Positions 24,598 through 37,132 are shown, numbered from the stretch's first letter. The stretch is DNA of 64,000 nt from Loxodes magnus (GCA_946699065.1 CAMPDV010000381.1:62001-126000), one strand, 5' to 3'. Numbers and translations are program-made. The notes: generated by a model not told the origin, from the letters alone.

Positions 24598-25300
24598 ATA
24601 CTTACACTGTCATTGATAGAAACTACTAGGAAGTAATCCGTGTGAAGACCTGAACAAGAATCTTGGCAGGAGCCAAGGATGTTAAGACTGAAGCAATAAG
24701 TAATGATATGTTGAACGATACCTGAGATTAAGGTCTCTTTAGGGAAGCACTCCGACACGGGCTCTATAGGAGACAAGATTTTTCAAGGGATGCTAGCGTA
24801 GGGAAGAATGTAATGTAATACTTTTTTAAACTTTAAAGAACTTTTTCAGAGTTGCACAATATCGTAGTGCTACGCCCTCTATAATCTTAGATTTTTTTAA
24901 TAATAAAATGGATATCGGCTACGGTCAGGAGAATCAATAGACAATCTGGTGTATTGTATATTACATTGTGAGTAATCTCACACTAGATGTCAACACGGGG
25001 GAATAATGGACAAATTCGGAAGAAACAATCCTAACTTCCCCGAGGGTTCTCGTTAGCATTATGAACGTTTGAATGATGGGCCTTCTAACTAATGACTTAA
25101 TAACTAATTCTTATTTAGATCTTATTCATGAAGACTGGAACACTTGGTTCAAGATTCAAGAATAAATATTTATGAACAGATTCCCTATTTGGAGAAGCGA
25201 CATGACTCAAAGGCGGCTAGAACGAAAAGAAGAAGCATGAGAACACTATATTAATATTGAAAGAGCTGCGTACCAAGAAGTTACTAAGCGGTTTTTAATA
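24598..25300 (+). repeat. short retroposon-like family B, long copy 2
   Basis: Part A (24598 to about 24890) has the CAAGAATCTTGGCAGGAGCC block. Unlike copy 1, it ends in its own hairpin terminus (GTAGTGCTACGCCCTCTATA) and a short T-rich tail. Part B (about 24905-25300) starts ATGGATATCGGCTACGG, contains GTGAG-TAAT-CTCAC and ends in a degenerate 3' hairpin. The arrangement suggests that two units (A and B) joined as a dimer. It lies in the 5' region of the WD40 gene at 25452. Confidence 0.75.
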
Positions 25301-25451
25301 ATCTTTAAATATTTATAATTATAATTAACTTATTTATATTAAAAAAGTTAATAAGCTAAGATTTATTATTTTGGAATGTCTCAGTCTTATTTAAATTTAA
25401 ATTTTTCAATGAAAAAAGTAAATTTAATTTTAACTATTTTTTTCACTATAA

Positions 25452-27950
25452 ATGGATACAAAATAGTGTCCTAATTGTTAGAATCCTTATGATGAAAAAG
25501 AAAGAGCAGCAAAAGAATTACAATGTGGCTGCTTAGCTTGCTTTTAGTGTCTTAATGCAGGATATCAATTATTTCAGTCGATAATATGTAAAAACCATAA
25601 ACAAATATTCAGTTGTAAGCCAGAAGATCTAAAGCCTTTCTAAGGAATTGCATGTATAGATGATTAGTTAATCTAACTCAAGCAAGATATTTAATAAAAC
25701 TAGCATATCAAAGGAATAGTAAATAGTTACAGCATTCAATAAAGCTAATTTTAGTAAGCAAGAAAATCAATATTAGAGATATAAAATCTATTTTAGGGAT
25801 TAACTAAGTAATTCTGGTAGTAATAGATATAAAATTTCTACATCCTTTCTTTGGATATAATATCAAGCAAATATTAAGAAAAGATTTAGTAAATATAATA
25901 AATAGTAGATAGAATAGAAAAATTATTGGAAATTAAACCATAAAACGTATAGCAAAAAGATGAAAAGTAGAATGCTATTAAAGTACTGCAATAGTAATAT
26001 GATTAGATTCAAAGAGAAATTTAGGGGTAAGATGAAAGGATTAAGATTGATATAGAAGAGTTGGAGAAGTACTTAGTAGAGAGTTATTACAATATGATAA
26101 GATTAACATAGCAAAGTGAGTAGAAGTTGAAAAAAAGTAATATCAGAAAATTAATAGAAAAGTTTTTATAGAATTAAAGTGAAGAATTAAAATAAAGCAA
26201 AGCATTTAAAAGAGATAACTTAAATTAGAAAGATTAATAGCAACTATAGAATGATTAACGTGAAGATAAAAAACTAGAATAATAAACTATGGAAGAATAT
26301 AAGGAAGTAGTATAGGATAAGGAATAAAGTTTTGAAAATATAAAGTTTGAATATTTAGAGGAGCTTTTGAATTAATTTAAGGTTCAAGAGATAGACATTA
26401 AGTAATTACAGATGAATTATTTAAATAAATCAAGCATAGTAAATTACGAAGAAGTTTTGTTAAAGTTATCTTAAAATAAAGATGAGTAACTGTAGTAGAA
26501 GTTATTACAAGTTATAGAGCTGTCTAAGAATTCTTAGGAAATAGAGTAAGTAGCATCTAATGCTATAACAATATTAAATTACATGAATTATAGCTTTAAA
26601 TAATAGAATTTATAAGGAATAAAAGTTTAAAATGCGGATTTATCAGACATGATATTTGATAACTGTGATCTGTCAAATTCTAATTTATAGTCTTGTAATC
26701 TTCGAAATACTAAATTTATTGATTGTAAATTGGATAATGCTAATTTATCCAAAGTAATGATAGGATTACCACATGTTATAGAAGGTCATACATCATATGT
26801 TACATCAGTAGCTATTTCTAGTGATAATAAATGAATAGTATCGGGAAGTAAAAGACCTGAAAACGCAATAAAGATATGAGATTTCTAAAATAATTAATTA
26901 AGAAGTACTTTAATGGGTCATAAGAGTCCTGCATCTTCTTTAGCAATATCAAGTGACAATAAGTGATTAGTATCAGGAAGCAAAGATACAACAATAAAGA
27001 TTTGGAATATTTAAAATAATGAGCTAAAGAGTACTCTAAACATTCATACAGGAAATGTATATTCAGTAGCAATATCAAGGGACAATAAATGAATAGTATC
27101 GGGTAGCTATGATAAAACAATAATGATATGGGATTTTTAAAATAATGAGTTAAAAAATATCTTGAAAATTCATACAGATCCTGTAAATTCAGTAGCAATA
27201 ACAAGTGATAATAGATGAATAGTTTCAGGAAGTGATGACAAAACGATAAAGATATGGGATTTCTAAAATAATGAATTAAAAAGTACTTTGTAGGGTCACA
27301 CACACTATGTATTATCTGTATAAATATCAAATGAAAATAAATTTATATTATCAGGAAGTATAGATAGTACAATAAAGATATGGGATATCATAGATGGCTC
27401 TTGCAAATTTACATTAGAAGGACACTAAGCTTCCGTATTTTCGGTTAAAATAAGTATGAATAACAAGTGAATAATATCAGGAAGCAAAGATAAAACAATA
27501 AAAATATGAAATTTTTAAGATGGAAAGTGTTTATGTACTCTATATGGTCACAAAGATGCTATAGGTAGCTTAGATATTTCAAAAGACAATAAGTGGTTAG
27601 TATCAGGAAATGGCCAAGGATGGTCAGAATGTAAAAGTGAGGAGTACGTGATAAGAAGATGGAACATACAAAAATTATTAATTGATTAAGACAACAAAGA
27701 ATAAGAAAAAGTAAGTATATTTAGTAAAAAATAAATTAGAGAAATTGGAATTACTTATATAAGGAATACGGGTTAAAGTTTGAGAGATGTAGCTTTAAAA
27801 ATATAGTAGTAGAGGAGATTGTCAAGTAGAAGATGGAAAGTTAGCAAGTAAGTTTAGAGTAAAAGATACAAATTTACTAAACTATTTAAAATTAACCGTT
27901 TATTAAGTTTTAAGTATATAAGAGATAATATGATTTTTTTAATTGTATGA
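25452..27950 (+). CDS. RING-like, coiled-coil, pentapeptide and WD40 protein (paralogue 2)
   Basis: ATG 25452 to TGA 27948-27950 in one frame, 832 residues. The order matches the gene at 20996. First is a RING-like finger (CPNCQNPYDEKERAAKELQC, then GCLACFQC and CKNH). Long Gln/Lys/Glu coiled coil runs to about 370. Pentapeptide repeats occupy 376-436 (VQNADLSDMIFDNCDLSNSN, LRNTKFIDCKLDNANL). WD40 blades cover 443-736 (SDNKWLVSGSKDTTIKIWNI is typical). A basic tail follows. At least seven Trp codons are TGA; others are TGG in equivalent positions of neighbouring blades, which is direct evidence that TGA means Trp here. Likely a ubiquitin-ligase-like scaffold (inference from RING plus propeller). 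The final TGA is preceded by a long stretch of about 80 codons free of in-frame TGA. Confidence 0.92.
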
Positions 27951-28303
27951 AAGTATCATCTAAATGAAAAAGATAAATAGAATTCTTTTAAAGTTAAAAA
28001 ATCTAAATTAATGATCAATTAATTTTTTTTTCATCTATAAAAATTTTAAAAAAATTAAATCAGCCTATCATTATAAATAAGGTCCTTTTAAATACAGTGC
28101 TTTAAAATATTTTTGCTTCATATAAAATTTGAATGTCAAAATATAAAGCATAAACTTGTAATTATAACTATAATAATTAAAGTTTTAATAGAATTATGCT
28201 ATTAAATATACATTGAAAGGACTAAGAAAATAAAATAAATACTTGTTGATTATTAAATTTTTATATTATCAATTTATGTTTAATTCTTTAATTTTAGACT
28301 AAT

Positions 28304-30490
28304 ATGGATAAAAGTTTAAGATATTAAAAGAGTCAAATTCTTTCTGTTGAGAACTAATACAAGTAAAAAGACTTGAAAAATAGTGGTCAACTAAGAAAAA
28401 TAATGTAAAGACTTACACTAAAATTTGAAATGCCTAATTAATCAACTGAAAGATGTTTAATAACAATTGAAAATAACTTAAAACAAATTTTAGAATAAAT
28501 AAGAAAATTTTATTTCAATTGCTATTTAAAAATTCCATTCAAAATAATAGCTAAGTATAGTCAGAGAATTGAACAATTATTGTCAGACTCATGAAAATTA
28601 AATACAAACCTTAAGAGGACTAAAATTACCGGTAAATTTTAAAGATACTACTTTTATCTAAAAAAAAGGTTAAGATACCAAAGATTTTTTAGATTTAAAA
28701 GATAATAAAAATATTAAAGAATATAGTAATATTTCATTAGAATTGAATAAGAAAATGGAAATTAAGAAAATATTTATTAATGAGCATCAAATTTTAATGC
28801 AAACTAACTACAACTTAGCAATTTGGTTGAGCATTAGACTGATCAACTAAACTCATAATACTCTAGCAATCAGAGGACCGAGTCTTTAGTTGATTGCAAA
28901 GCGACTTCAAATTAATAAAAAGATTTAGCTCTATGTGATTTTAAATTAGAACTAAAACTAAAATTTGAGTAAGAGTTAGAGATAAAAAGAAAAATAGAAA
29001 TAAAAAACGAAATAGAAATTAGCTAGGAAAATTAAACTGAAACCCTTAATAACCATAAATAAACAATTAAATTGAAATTAAAATTATTAATAAACTTAGA
29101 CAAATTTGAAATTTAATGAAATTTTTACTCAATAAGAATTGGAGTTTCTATAAAATTAAATAAAGCTTATATAAACCAAAAAATCTATTATAAATAAAAC
29201 AATTCTAAACAAAATTTAAACAATTTTCTTAATGAGAATTAATCAATAAAAGATAATTAGAGGAATTATTTAATTAAGTTGGACAAGAGCAATATTAAAA
29301 TAAGCAACTTACTAATTAAATTTAAATTTAATCTATTTAAATTTTGATTTTGAAACAAGAATTAGAAAATTAAAATATTCTAAATTCTGAGACTATTAAG
29401 ATATTAAAAATCTAAATACAAGAAAATGATTAAAATTTACAGTAAATTGAGATTAACAATTTAATAAACTTTTACACAGGGGAAATACATACTTATTAAA
29501 AAGTCAGATCGAAATGTAACTTAGAAAGAAGTAGTTTAATTAAACTTAATTCAAGCTTAAGCAAATATTGGAATACTAACTTAAAAAATTAAAAATTAAA
29601 AAAAATAAATCAAAAGCACTTTGCATAAACAAATTTTAATTAGGTTAAGACTTAAGAAATTTAAATTGAATAAAGTGATTCAATATCTCAGGCAACTGCT
29701 AAAACCTTTGAATCTTCCACAAATACTGAGTTAATAATCTTGGATTAATCAATTTAATGTAACCTCGCTGATTAAAAATATAAAAAATTGTAGATTTTAT
29801 ATGATCAAATTAATAAACGATTTATCAACTAAGTAAAAGAATATGAAGTTGTACTTAAAGAAAATATTGAAACAGAAAATAATCTAAGAAAAATTTAAGC
29901 TTTATATGAGTAAATATCTCTAACTTAATAGATTTATCAGAAAAATATTATAAATAATCATTTTAAATTATCAACAATTTTCATCCATAAACCTTAAACT
30001 AAGAAATACAAACAGATAATAAAAATGAAGAATAAATTAACAGTACGAAAAGAAAATGCTCAGACCCATGATATCCAATTCCTAAATAAAGTTTTGACAA
30101 ATCAAAAAAAAATTAAAATATAATTAAAAGTCACAATGTAAAATCACAACTATTAAGGAAATTTATCATATCTAACATTTGGAGAAGAGTAAATTACTAG
30201 ACTGTAGTTTCAAATCGATATGTTGTGCTAGATTTAGATCAAGTAAGAGGATAGATTGATAGTTAGATAACTAAAATTAATATAGATTAGGAACTCTTGA
30301 AACTATATAGCAAGTAATTTCTATATATTTTAATACAATTTTCGATTAGTACCCAGAACATCATAAGAATTATATCCACGTAGAAATAAGAGAGTAAAAA
30401 AGAGTAATTGTCATTTTTGAATCTGGCCTTAAAGAAGGATCATAAAAAATTAAATAAGCTAAATATAAAGCATGATTCAAATAATAACTA
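28304..30490 (+). CDS. LINE ORF1 (coiled-coil, conserved C-terminal domain), decayed
   Basis: Starts at ATG 28304 and is extremely Lys/Gln/Asn-rich with coiled-coil texture, changing frame more than once. The last 130 residues, in the frame that leads into ORF2, align with ORF1 of the copy at 55 kb: a basic stretch (STKRKCSDPWYPIPK) followed by LLRKFIISNIWRRVNYQTVV and then NRYVVLDLDQV. In the other copy these are KRKHEEEDKIIPP, LQKFIKSETWRHPQYEMQN and GRYVTVTQDLEQG. The aligned Trp is TGG here and TGA there. The basic stretch could be a nuclear localisation signal. Presumed RNA-binding chaperone of the element. Confidence 0.55.
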
Positions 30491-30506
30491 AATATAAAAG
30501 ATTAAG

Positions 30507-33500
30507 ATTGGACATATAAATATCAATGGGATTGGAATTAAACAAACGAATGTGGAAGAATTTATTAAGGAAAATTAAATAGACATACTCTCAATAAATG
30601 AGACTTGATAAAAACATGAATTTCTACATATATTAATTAATGGTTATAGAACGTATTTTAAGAATTCTGGCAAAGGAGGTGGAATGCGTTTAATTGTGGA
30701 AGATTAACTTAACAGTACAGAGGTATCCAGAGTAATTGATGCAGCATAGGATAGATTCATAACAATCAAATTAGATGATGTTTATATTAAATCTTGTTAC
30801 ATGCCAGATAACAGTAAAAGTGAAAAGGTTAAAGATGAAGCATATGAATATTTAAATACATTTTTAAATTAATTTCCAGACAATCCACATATATTGCTAG
30901 GAGATTTCAATGCTTTACTTGCTAATTACGGAAATAATCCAGGTAATAATTATGATAACACAACTAGATTTCAAGAATTTTTGATATAAAATGATCTAGA
31001 AATATTAAACGATAAGAGCGCTAATACATGTATACACAAAGGTACTGGATTTAATTACTGCAATGATTATATTATTATAAATAATCATTTAAACAGTAAT
31101 TAATCTGCTAACCTTCAGGTACATAATGATAGTTTATTTACTGATCATATTCCTATCACAATTGATTTCATTTCTAATATACCCATTTATATGAAAAAGT
31201 AAATATAATAAAAATGCAAAAAAGTAGATTTTAAGCTCCAATTGATAGGAAGAAATATCAAGATTCTTTCCTTTGGTCTTATATTGAATTCTTTCAATTT
31301 GATAGTAATAATTTAGAAGGATAATATTTATGCATAAAAAGCAATATAGAAGATAACGCAAACCTAATTTTAGGATCATTTATTCTGGATGCAAAATATA
31401 ATAAACTTACTAAAGATTTAGCAAACAAATATATTTAGGCAAAAAGAGCAAATCTTCAAACTTCACTTATGAAGATTTAGAAAAAGCAAGGCAAAAAAAT
31501 TTCTAATTCTTAATGAAAATGCAAAAGATATGCTTTCCTAAGCCAAGAAAATTCTTAATCCTAGAATAAAAAACTAAATGAATTTTAACTAATAAAAATA
31601 AGATTAATTCGTTAACAATGGGAGAAATTTGTATTTAATAAGCATGAAAAACTCACTTAATAGAAACTTGATATAAGTAACAAGAGAATTTATCAAATTT
31701 ACGAAAATATTGAAGAGATATAAAAGAAATAACCTTCACATTGCTAAGGATTTGATTCCTTTACTATTGAGAAAATTAAAGAAGTTATAAAAGAAATTTC
31801 AAATCGAAAAGCTGCAGGTCCAGATGAAATTAAAGGAGAATTGTTGAAATATGGAAGTGATTATTTAACTTTAATACTTCATTCCTTTTTGAATAATATG
31901 CTTAAACTTGGAAAAATTACTGATGAGCTCAACAAAACAATAATCATCCCGATTTTAAAAAATGGAAACAAAGATGATTGAAAGAATTGACGACCAATCT
32001 CTCTTAATAACACTATACTGAAATTGTATGATAGAACACTCTTAAAAAGATTATATTAGTTAATATACTAAAGGAACTTAATCCATCAGAGTTAAATGGG
32101 ATTTTTAAAATAGAAATAGACTACTCAGTAGATTTAAGTAATACAATAAATAATAGATTTATTTCGAAAGTAAGCAAGCCAAAGGAAAAATAAATCTAAT
32201 AGCAACTTTGATTGATGTGGAAAACATGTTCGACTCAATAGAAAGAAGGTTGCTTTTTCATCACCTGAAACAAGTCAAGCTACCTTTAGGATTGATATTA
32301 GCTTTTGAATCTTTCTACAAAAATCTAAGTTCTTAATTCCTTATAGATGGAAACTTTTCTAAAAATCTTAAATATAGTAATGGAGTAATGTAAGGAAGTT
32401 CGCATGAACCAGTGCTAGCGTTATTGTATTATGATATTGCTATTAGATATATAGAAAGTAAAGGAAATAGTATTGGATTCAAATGTAACAGCTTCAATAA
32501 TAGTTTTGCTTGCAGAGGATGGGCTAATGACTTAATACTCCTTTCAAAATCTAAAAAGAAAATGTAAAAATTAATAGATGAAACAAATAGAGTTTTTAAT
32601 TGAACTTAGCTAAAATAAATGCCTCTAAATGTGAATCAATCCAGTTTCTAAAAATCATAAAAGAAAAGAGAAAAATTTAAACTTGAAGGTTTGAAATCAG
32701 GTTACCGCTAAAAAATAGCAATTTTCATATTTAGGGGTAACTCACCATTAGAAAAAGGACTTAATTAATCACTGCAAATAGGTCTCAATTAAATATCTGT
32801 CTGCTATGAAGAAGGCAGTATTTACTTTATCAAGGTATAAAAATGTGACACCTTTTAAGACTTCGTGTAGAATGTTCACGCTGCCTAAAGAAGGATATGG
32901 AGGATAATTAGTACCTTGGCCTATTTAAAATGGAATTACTGCAACATTAAATAAAATTGATAAAAGCATGAGACTGATAGCAAGAAAAACCTTTTGAGCA
33001 CCCGAAAATACTTTTAATGAGTCTTGTTAAATAGATCTTAACTGAATGCCATTTAAGCATATTATGGCTCTGAGGTTTTTTAAATTTTTTTACAAAATAC
33101 GATAAGAAAATATTAATCATCCTTTATCAGCAATAGGATCTCTTTTTAAGAATAACTGATAAGAAGGTTATTAATATAGAGACTAAATAGCAAAACTATC
33201 TGAATATTATGAAATAGATATTAATAATTAGGAACACAATAGCAGCATTAATACTTTTAAGAAATATGTTAAAAGTAAGATTCAACATTAATTTATAAAG
33301 TAACCACTTAAAAACTAAAAAGGTGCCCACTGCAAAGTTATTTATAGAATAATTCTAGTAATAGTAATTCTTGGAAATTACCTATCCGAAATTAAATAAA
33401 TAATATCAAAGAGAAATTATTAGTATATACAAACTCATAACATAAAGCTACAACTTTCGAAAAAACCTTCAATATAGACATTATTCTATCGAGAATCCCC

Positions 33501-33860
33501 ACTGCATATGTGGAGAATTTGGTAAGTTTGAGTATATTCTGGATTGCAATTGTAATATAGACATGCGGGAATGGATATCAGCAATGATTGGATAATGCGA
33601 TATTAGAAGACTAATAATATATGACCAAAACTATATCAGATAATTTCAAAAAAACAAATTAGAATACATTGATCTACAAATAAAAATTTTCATAAGATGT
33701 TAATTAAAAGGAGATTAGAATTATTTTAACTGGAAAAAGAATATTGATTAGAAAATTCTGCAAATAAGGGAAATACTTTTAAATAACATTATAACATCTT
33801 GATTCGAAGGAAGCAATTCCAACAATGAAAAGATATCACAAGACTATTTTAGTTAAATTT
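30507..33860 (+). CDS. LINE ORF2: endonuclease and reverse transcriptase, inactive
   Basis: The position of the sister copy's ATG is ATT here (30507). The endonuclease domain (about 30507-31190) shows HILLGDFNALL and LFTDHIPITIDF, the Asp-Asn and Asp-His motifs of AP-type nucleases. The RT domain (about 31760-32640) shows NRKAAGPDEIKGELLKY, RPISLNNTILKLYDRTL, LIDVENMFDSIERR and RGWANDLILLS. In the last, the usual ADD is AND, so a catalytic Asp is missing. A C-terminal CxC...E...H...C motif (PHCICGEFGKFEYILDC type) lies near 33500. At least two frame changes occur. By motif set it belongs to the L1-like non-LTR group, but the clade was not tested. Confidence 0.8.
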
Positions 33861-33889
33861 AAATTTTAATATTTTAGTATGCTATGAGC

Positions 33890-34401
33890 AATAGAATTAA
33901 TTTTCTAGGACTTCTTAAATTTTTAAATAATTTAATACTTTTTGCTATATTTCTTAAGGGCTTTTTTATATCTCTTTTATAAAGAATAATATTTGAGAAA
34001 GTCTTCTAAAATTTAGAAATGCATGAAATCGGTAAGAAATTTAGCCTTTTTTGATTGATCTTTTTGAATTTGTCTGGTACCTTCATCTTGCTTCGTTTTT
34101 GAAATTTATTTTTTATAGATTCATAATAATTTATGTAGCTCCTATATTTAGTTATTAGATTTCTTATGCTTTTTTTGCTAATTATGAAGTATTAAATTTA
34201 CTTTTATAAGCTAAGATCTGATATTTCCAGATTTTAAATCATTTAGACTTTTTCTTTGACTTTTAAATAGAAATCTATATGAATAATTCAGTACTTAAAT
34301 AGCTCATTATTAAATAAGGTAGTCACTATTTAAATAGCAACTTTTAATTAAACTTACAAATAATATGATAAAAATTGAAAGGAAATAATCTAATGAGCCA
34401 T
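33890..34401 (-). CDS. possible coding stretch, hypothetical
   Basis: ATG at 34401 opens MAHQIISFQFLSYYLQVQ, and the frame stays open with Lys/Ile-rich, helix-like texture (SIRNLITKYRSYINYYESIK, then KVPDKFKKINQKRLNFL) until it meets the end of the LINE on the other strand. An adjacent frame reads equally protein-like in the middle (LTDFMHFQILEDFLKYYSL), so the true frame is undecided. It may be the remnant of a gene displaced by the LINE insertion. Confidence 0.25.
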
Positions 34402-34544
34402 CTAATTTACCTTTATATTTAATTAAATAAATTATGGAAAATTATAGAAGCAAGTAAGAATATAAAAGTAACTACAGATATACAGTAGAAATAATCATAG
34501 TTAACATTAATAAATAATAATTTAGTTTTTTATTTAACTAAAGA

Positions 34545-35060
34545 GCTTTGTAACATTTTTTCATTGTTGAAATTGCTCCCTCCAATTAAAGAAGTTATAA
34601 TGAAATTTAAAAGTTTTTTCAACTCAAACTCTTTCATCTTCATTCTCTTCTTCAACTAGATTATCATTGTCATCAGTTTATTCCTTCTAATCTTTCCACT
34701 TGCCCATCTTGTTCTTCCAGTTCTTCTTTTTCTTCCTCATTTTCATCATTTTCTTCATCCTTTTCTTGTTCTTTCACTTCTTCAACCTTAGTCTCCTAAC
34801 ATTCTTATTAAAGGTCTTTTTTCTATTCGAACAATTCTAATCTCTTTTAAGCAACATCCTATGAAAATTTTTAATTCATAGATCAATAAATTCTAATTTG
34901 CTTTTTGGAAATTATTGATATGATTTTGGTCATAGATTATTAATCTTCTAATGTCGTATTATCCAATCTTTGCTTTTATTCACTCTCGCATATCTTTATA
35001 ACAATCGCAAACCAGAATATGTCAGCTTACTTATTTTCTGCCTGTAAGCTAGCTTTTCAG
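34545..35060 (-). mobile_element. 5'-truncated LINE alpha fragment (3' end)
   Basis: Minus-strand sequence matches the 3' end of the LINE at 33.5-33.85 kb: a shared block reads RRLIIYDQN in both, then continues through KIFI and ends in the common terminus around GGGAGCAATTTCAACAATG. It carries an acidic Glu-rich insert not seen in copy 1. It lies tail-to-tail with copy 1 and at the 3' edge of the broken TPR-kinase gene. Confidence 0.75.
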
Positions 35061-36946
35061 CCATCAATTTCCGCTTCAGTTGCTTTCCCCAATCTAAGTA
35101 GTTTTAAAATAATTTTATGTATTTAATTATTATTGGATACAGTTTTTAGCTAAGATCTTAATAAATTCAAGATTTACTTGAGCTTATTCAACTGTAACCC
35201 CTCCAATTTACATTAGAGAGGATTTTCGCACCTTCCTTTGCAACATTTATACAATTTACAGCTTCTTTATTTTTCAATAAAGAAGAGTAGATGAGGATTT
35301 TAATTAACGAATTTTTACTTCATCATTTTTTTTCTTTGTGATGCGCTTATTAGTCTAATATAAGCTTTTTTAGAGAGTTATAGACAAGTAGTAGAATATT
35401 CTGTGATTTTATGTCTCTATGGATTTATTTTATAGAATGGAATGCCTACAATTCTTCATCAGTTAAGATTAACAGTTTACCTTACTTTGTAAAATTATTT
35501 ATAATCCTAATTAGAACTCTTAAAATATTGCTAAAGCTAAATTATTTTATTCAACCAATTTTTAGAAATTAATTCAGTTAGAAGGCAAAAGTAATTTTTA
35601 TTTTCTTCACTTTAAATAATGCCAAATTTAATACTCTTTGATGATTTACTGATAGCAAAGCTTTGCATTAAAAATAATAGTCACTTATCATGGTTCTTAA
35701 GAATTCCTTTTTAGCTCATTTTCTTGAGAGCAAAATAATTCCTTCTTTGTCCATTAGATAGACTGTACTTAATCTATCTCCATCTAAGACTTATAAACTT
35801 TTCAAAAACTGTTAACAAGAAATTATATCTCTGATTTTCTTTATTAGTATCTCTGATCTGTTTTCATATCCTACATACTTAGACTTTAAAAAATTGCAAT
35901 ATATCTTTGACTATCATTCTTTTTTTAGAAACTACTAATTTTATTCGCGATATACAGTTTATTTCATGGATCCAAGTATCTACCCTTACCCCTAGAATAT
36001 TAGACCCTCTCAATAAAAAGCATCAGTATATTCAGGTATAACTAATAGCTGTGTTAAGATTATCAATAGCTTCAATGCTATTCACTAATTTATAGAGTGC
36101 ATAATTTTAGTTTTTAGGGAAATTCGATATTTAGAATTAACTAAAAGATTTGATCATTGCTTTTTATAACTTTTTTACACATTCTAAATTATTAATGCAA
36201 CTGCTTTGCTGCAATTAATAGTAGTATCCTTAGGATTTATTTAAATATATTATTAAAGGTTTCAAATGTTTCCCCATTTTCCCCTAAATCATCAGAAAAA
36301 ACTTTTACTGATTAAAAGCCTCAAATTATAAGGATTGAGATTGATTGCTTTGTTGTATTTATTAAGTTCCTCTTTCTATTTCCTCATTCAGTTAAAGTAA
36401 AGCCTTTATAAAAATAAGCACGAGCTATATCAGGATTTAACTTTGTAGCTTTATCAAAGTTTTTTATTACTTCTTTATACATTTTTACTTTAAATCAAAA
36501 TATTATCTTTAAGATGATAAGCTTCAATAGATCGAGGATCTAATTCTATAGCATTGTTTATTTTATCTATAACCATAATATTTTGCTCATAAAGGCAATT
36601 GCTTTTTCTTTTGAAATAATAAGTATTTGCTGTTTAATGGTTTATTTCTATTCATTTTTTAATTTATCGATATATTCGTTTCATCTTTTAAACCTATAGA
36701 GCTATTCCTTGCTTAAAGTATGCAGTTCAGTTATAAGGTTGATCTCAATTCTTTGCTGAAACTTCCAATAACTTCTTCTTGTTTTCTTATCTAAGTAAAA
36801 GTTTCCTCTTTTTCAGTTTAGCAAAATAAAAATAAAGTTTTTGATGCTCTATTATCCCTATCCTCTATCTTGTTGTCTGGAGTGAGTATACTAGAACCAA
36901 AAATATAATGTCTATAATTTTCATTGTTGTTGCTGCTTACTTTCAT
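35061..36946 (-). pseudogene. broken TPR-protein kinase gene
   Basis: Paralogue in layout of the gene at 38139-40889, but with repeated frame changes. From an ATG at 36946 an N-terminal stretch leads to TPR units spread over different frames (NNAIELDPRSIEAYHLKDN, then NFDKATKLNPDIARAYFYKG, then ELNKYNKAINLNPYN). Next come kinase pieces: STVYLMDKEGII with FALKKM (beta-3 Lys), a hinge NYFCLLTELI, and a catalytic loop IHRDIKSQNILL with the HRD Asp intact. The sequence after the loop has no recognisable DFG or APE motif. At least four frame changes are needed to follow the family pattern, so it is most likely decayed. It ends against a LINE fragment. Unrecognised introns are an alternative for some of the changes. 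Confidence 0.6.
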
Positions 36947-37132
36947 TAGATTTGATTATTTAAGTTTCTCTTCTTGTAACCTAGAAATGAAGTATGAAGC
37001 TTCCAAGTTGAAATTTGATTTTTTATTTTTGTAGCAGAATTTTAAAATTTCTTGATCATTCCTTTTATTTTTTACTATATCTCTCATGAGTCGTTGAGCC
37101 GTATATTATATTTCCAGAGGCAGCTATTATCA

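Larger units (their letters stand above)
28304..33870 (+). mobile_element. non-LTR retrotransposon (LINE), family alpha, copy 1
   Basis: About 5.6 kb with the order ORF1, apurinic-type endonuclease, reverse transcriptase, C-terminal Cys/His motif. It is closely related to 55020-60440 and to the fragments at 34545-35060 and 40990-43025. The 3' end is AT-rich after GAAGCAATTCCAACAATG; no clear poly-A or target duplication is seen. It looks inactive: the ORF2 start and an RT active-site Asp differ from the sister copy, and the frame changes in places. Confidence 0.85.

Noticed and set aside
26818-27330. 170-aa minus-strand ORF
   Set aside because: Antisense shadow of the WD40 repeats; its own periodicity mirrors the blades.
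27690-27730. Intron GTAAGTATATTTAG in the WD40 gene
   Set aside because: The paralogue has coding sequence (KVSQIQ) in the same place, so the segment is exonic.
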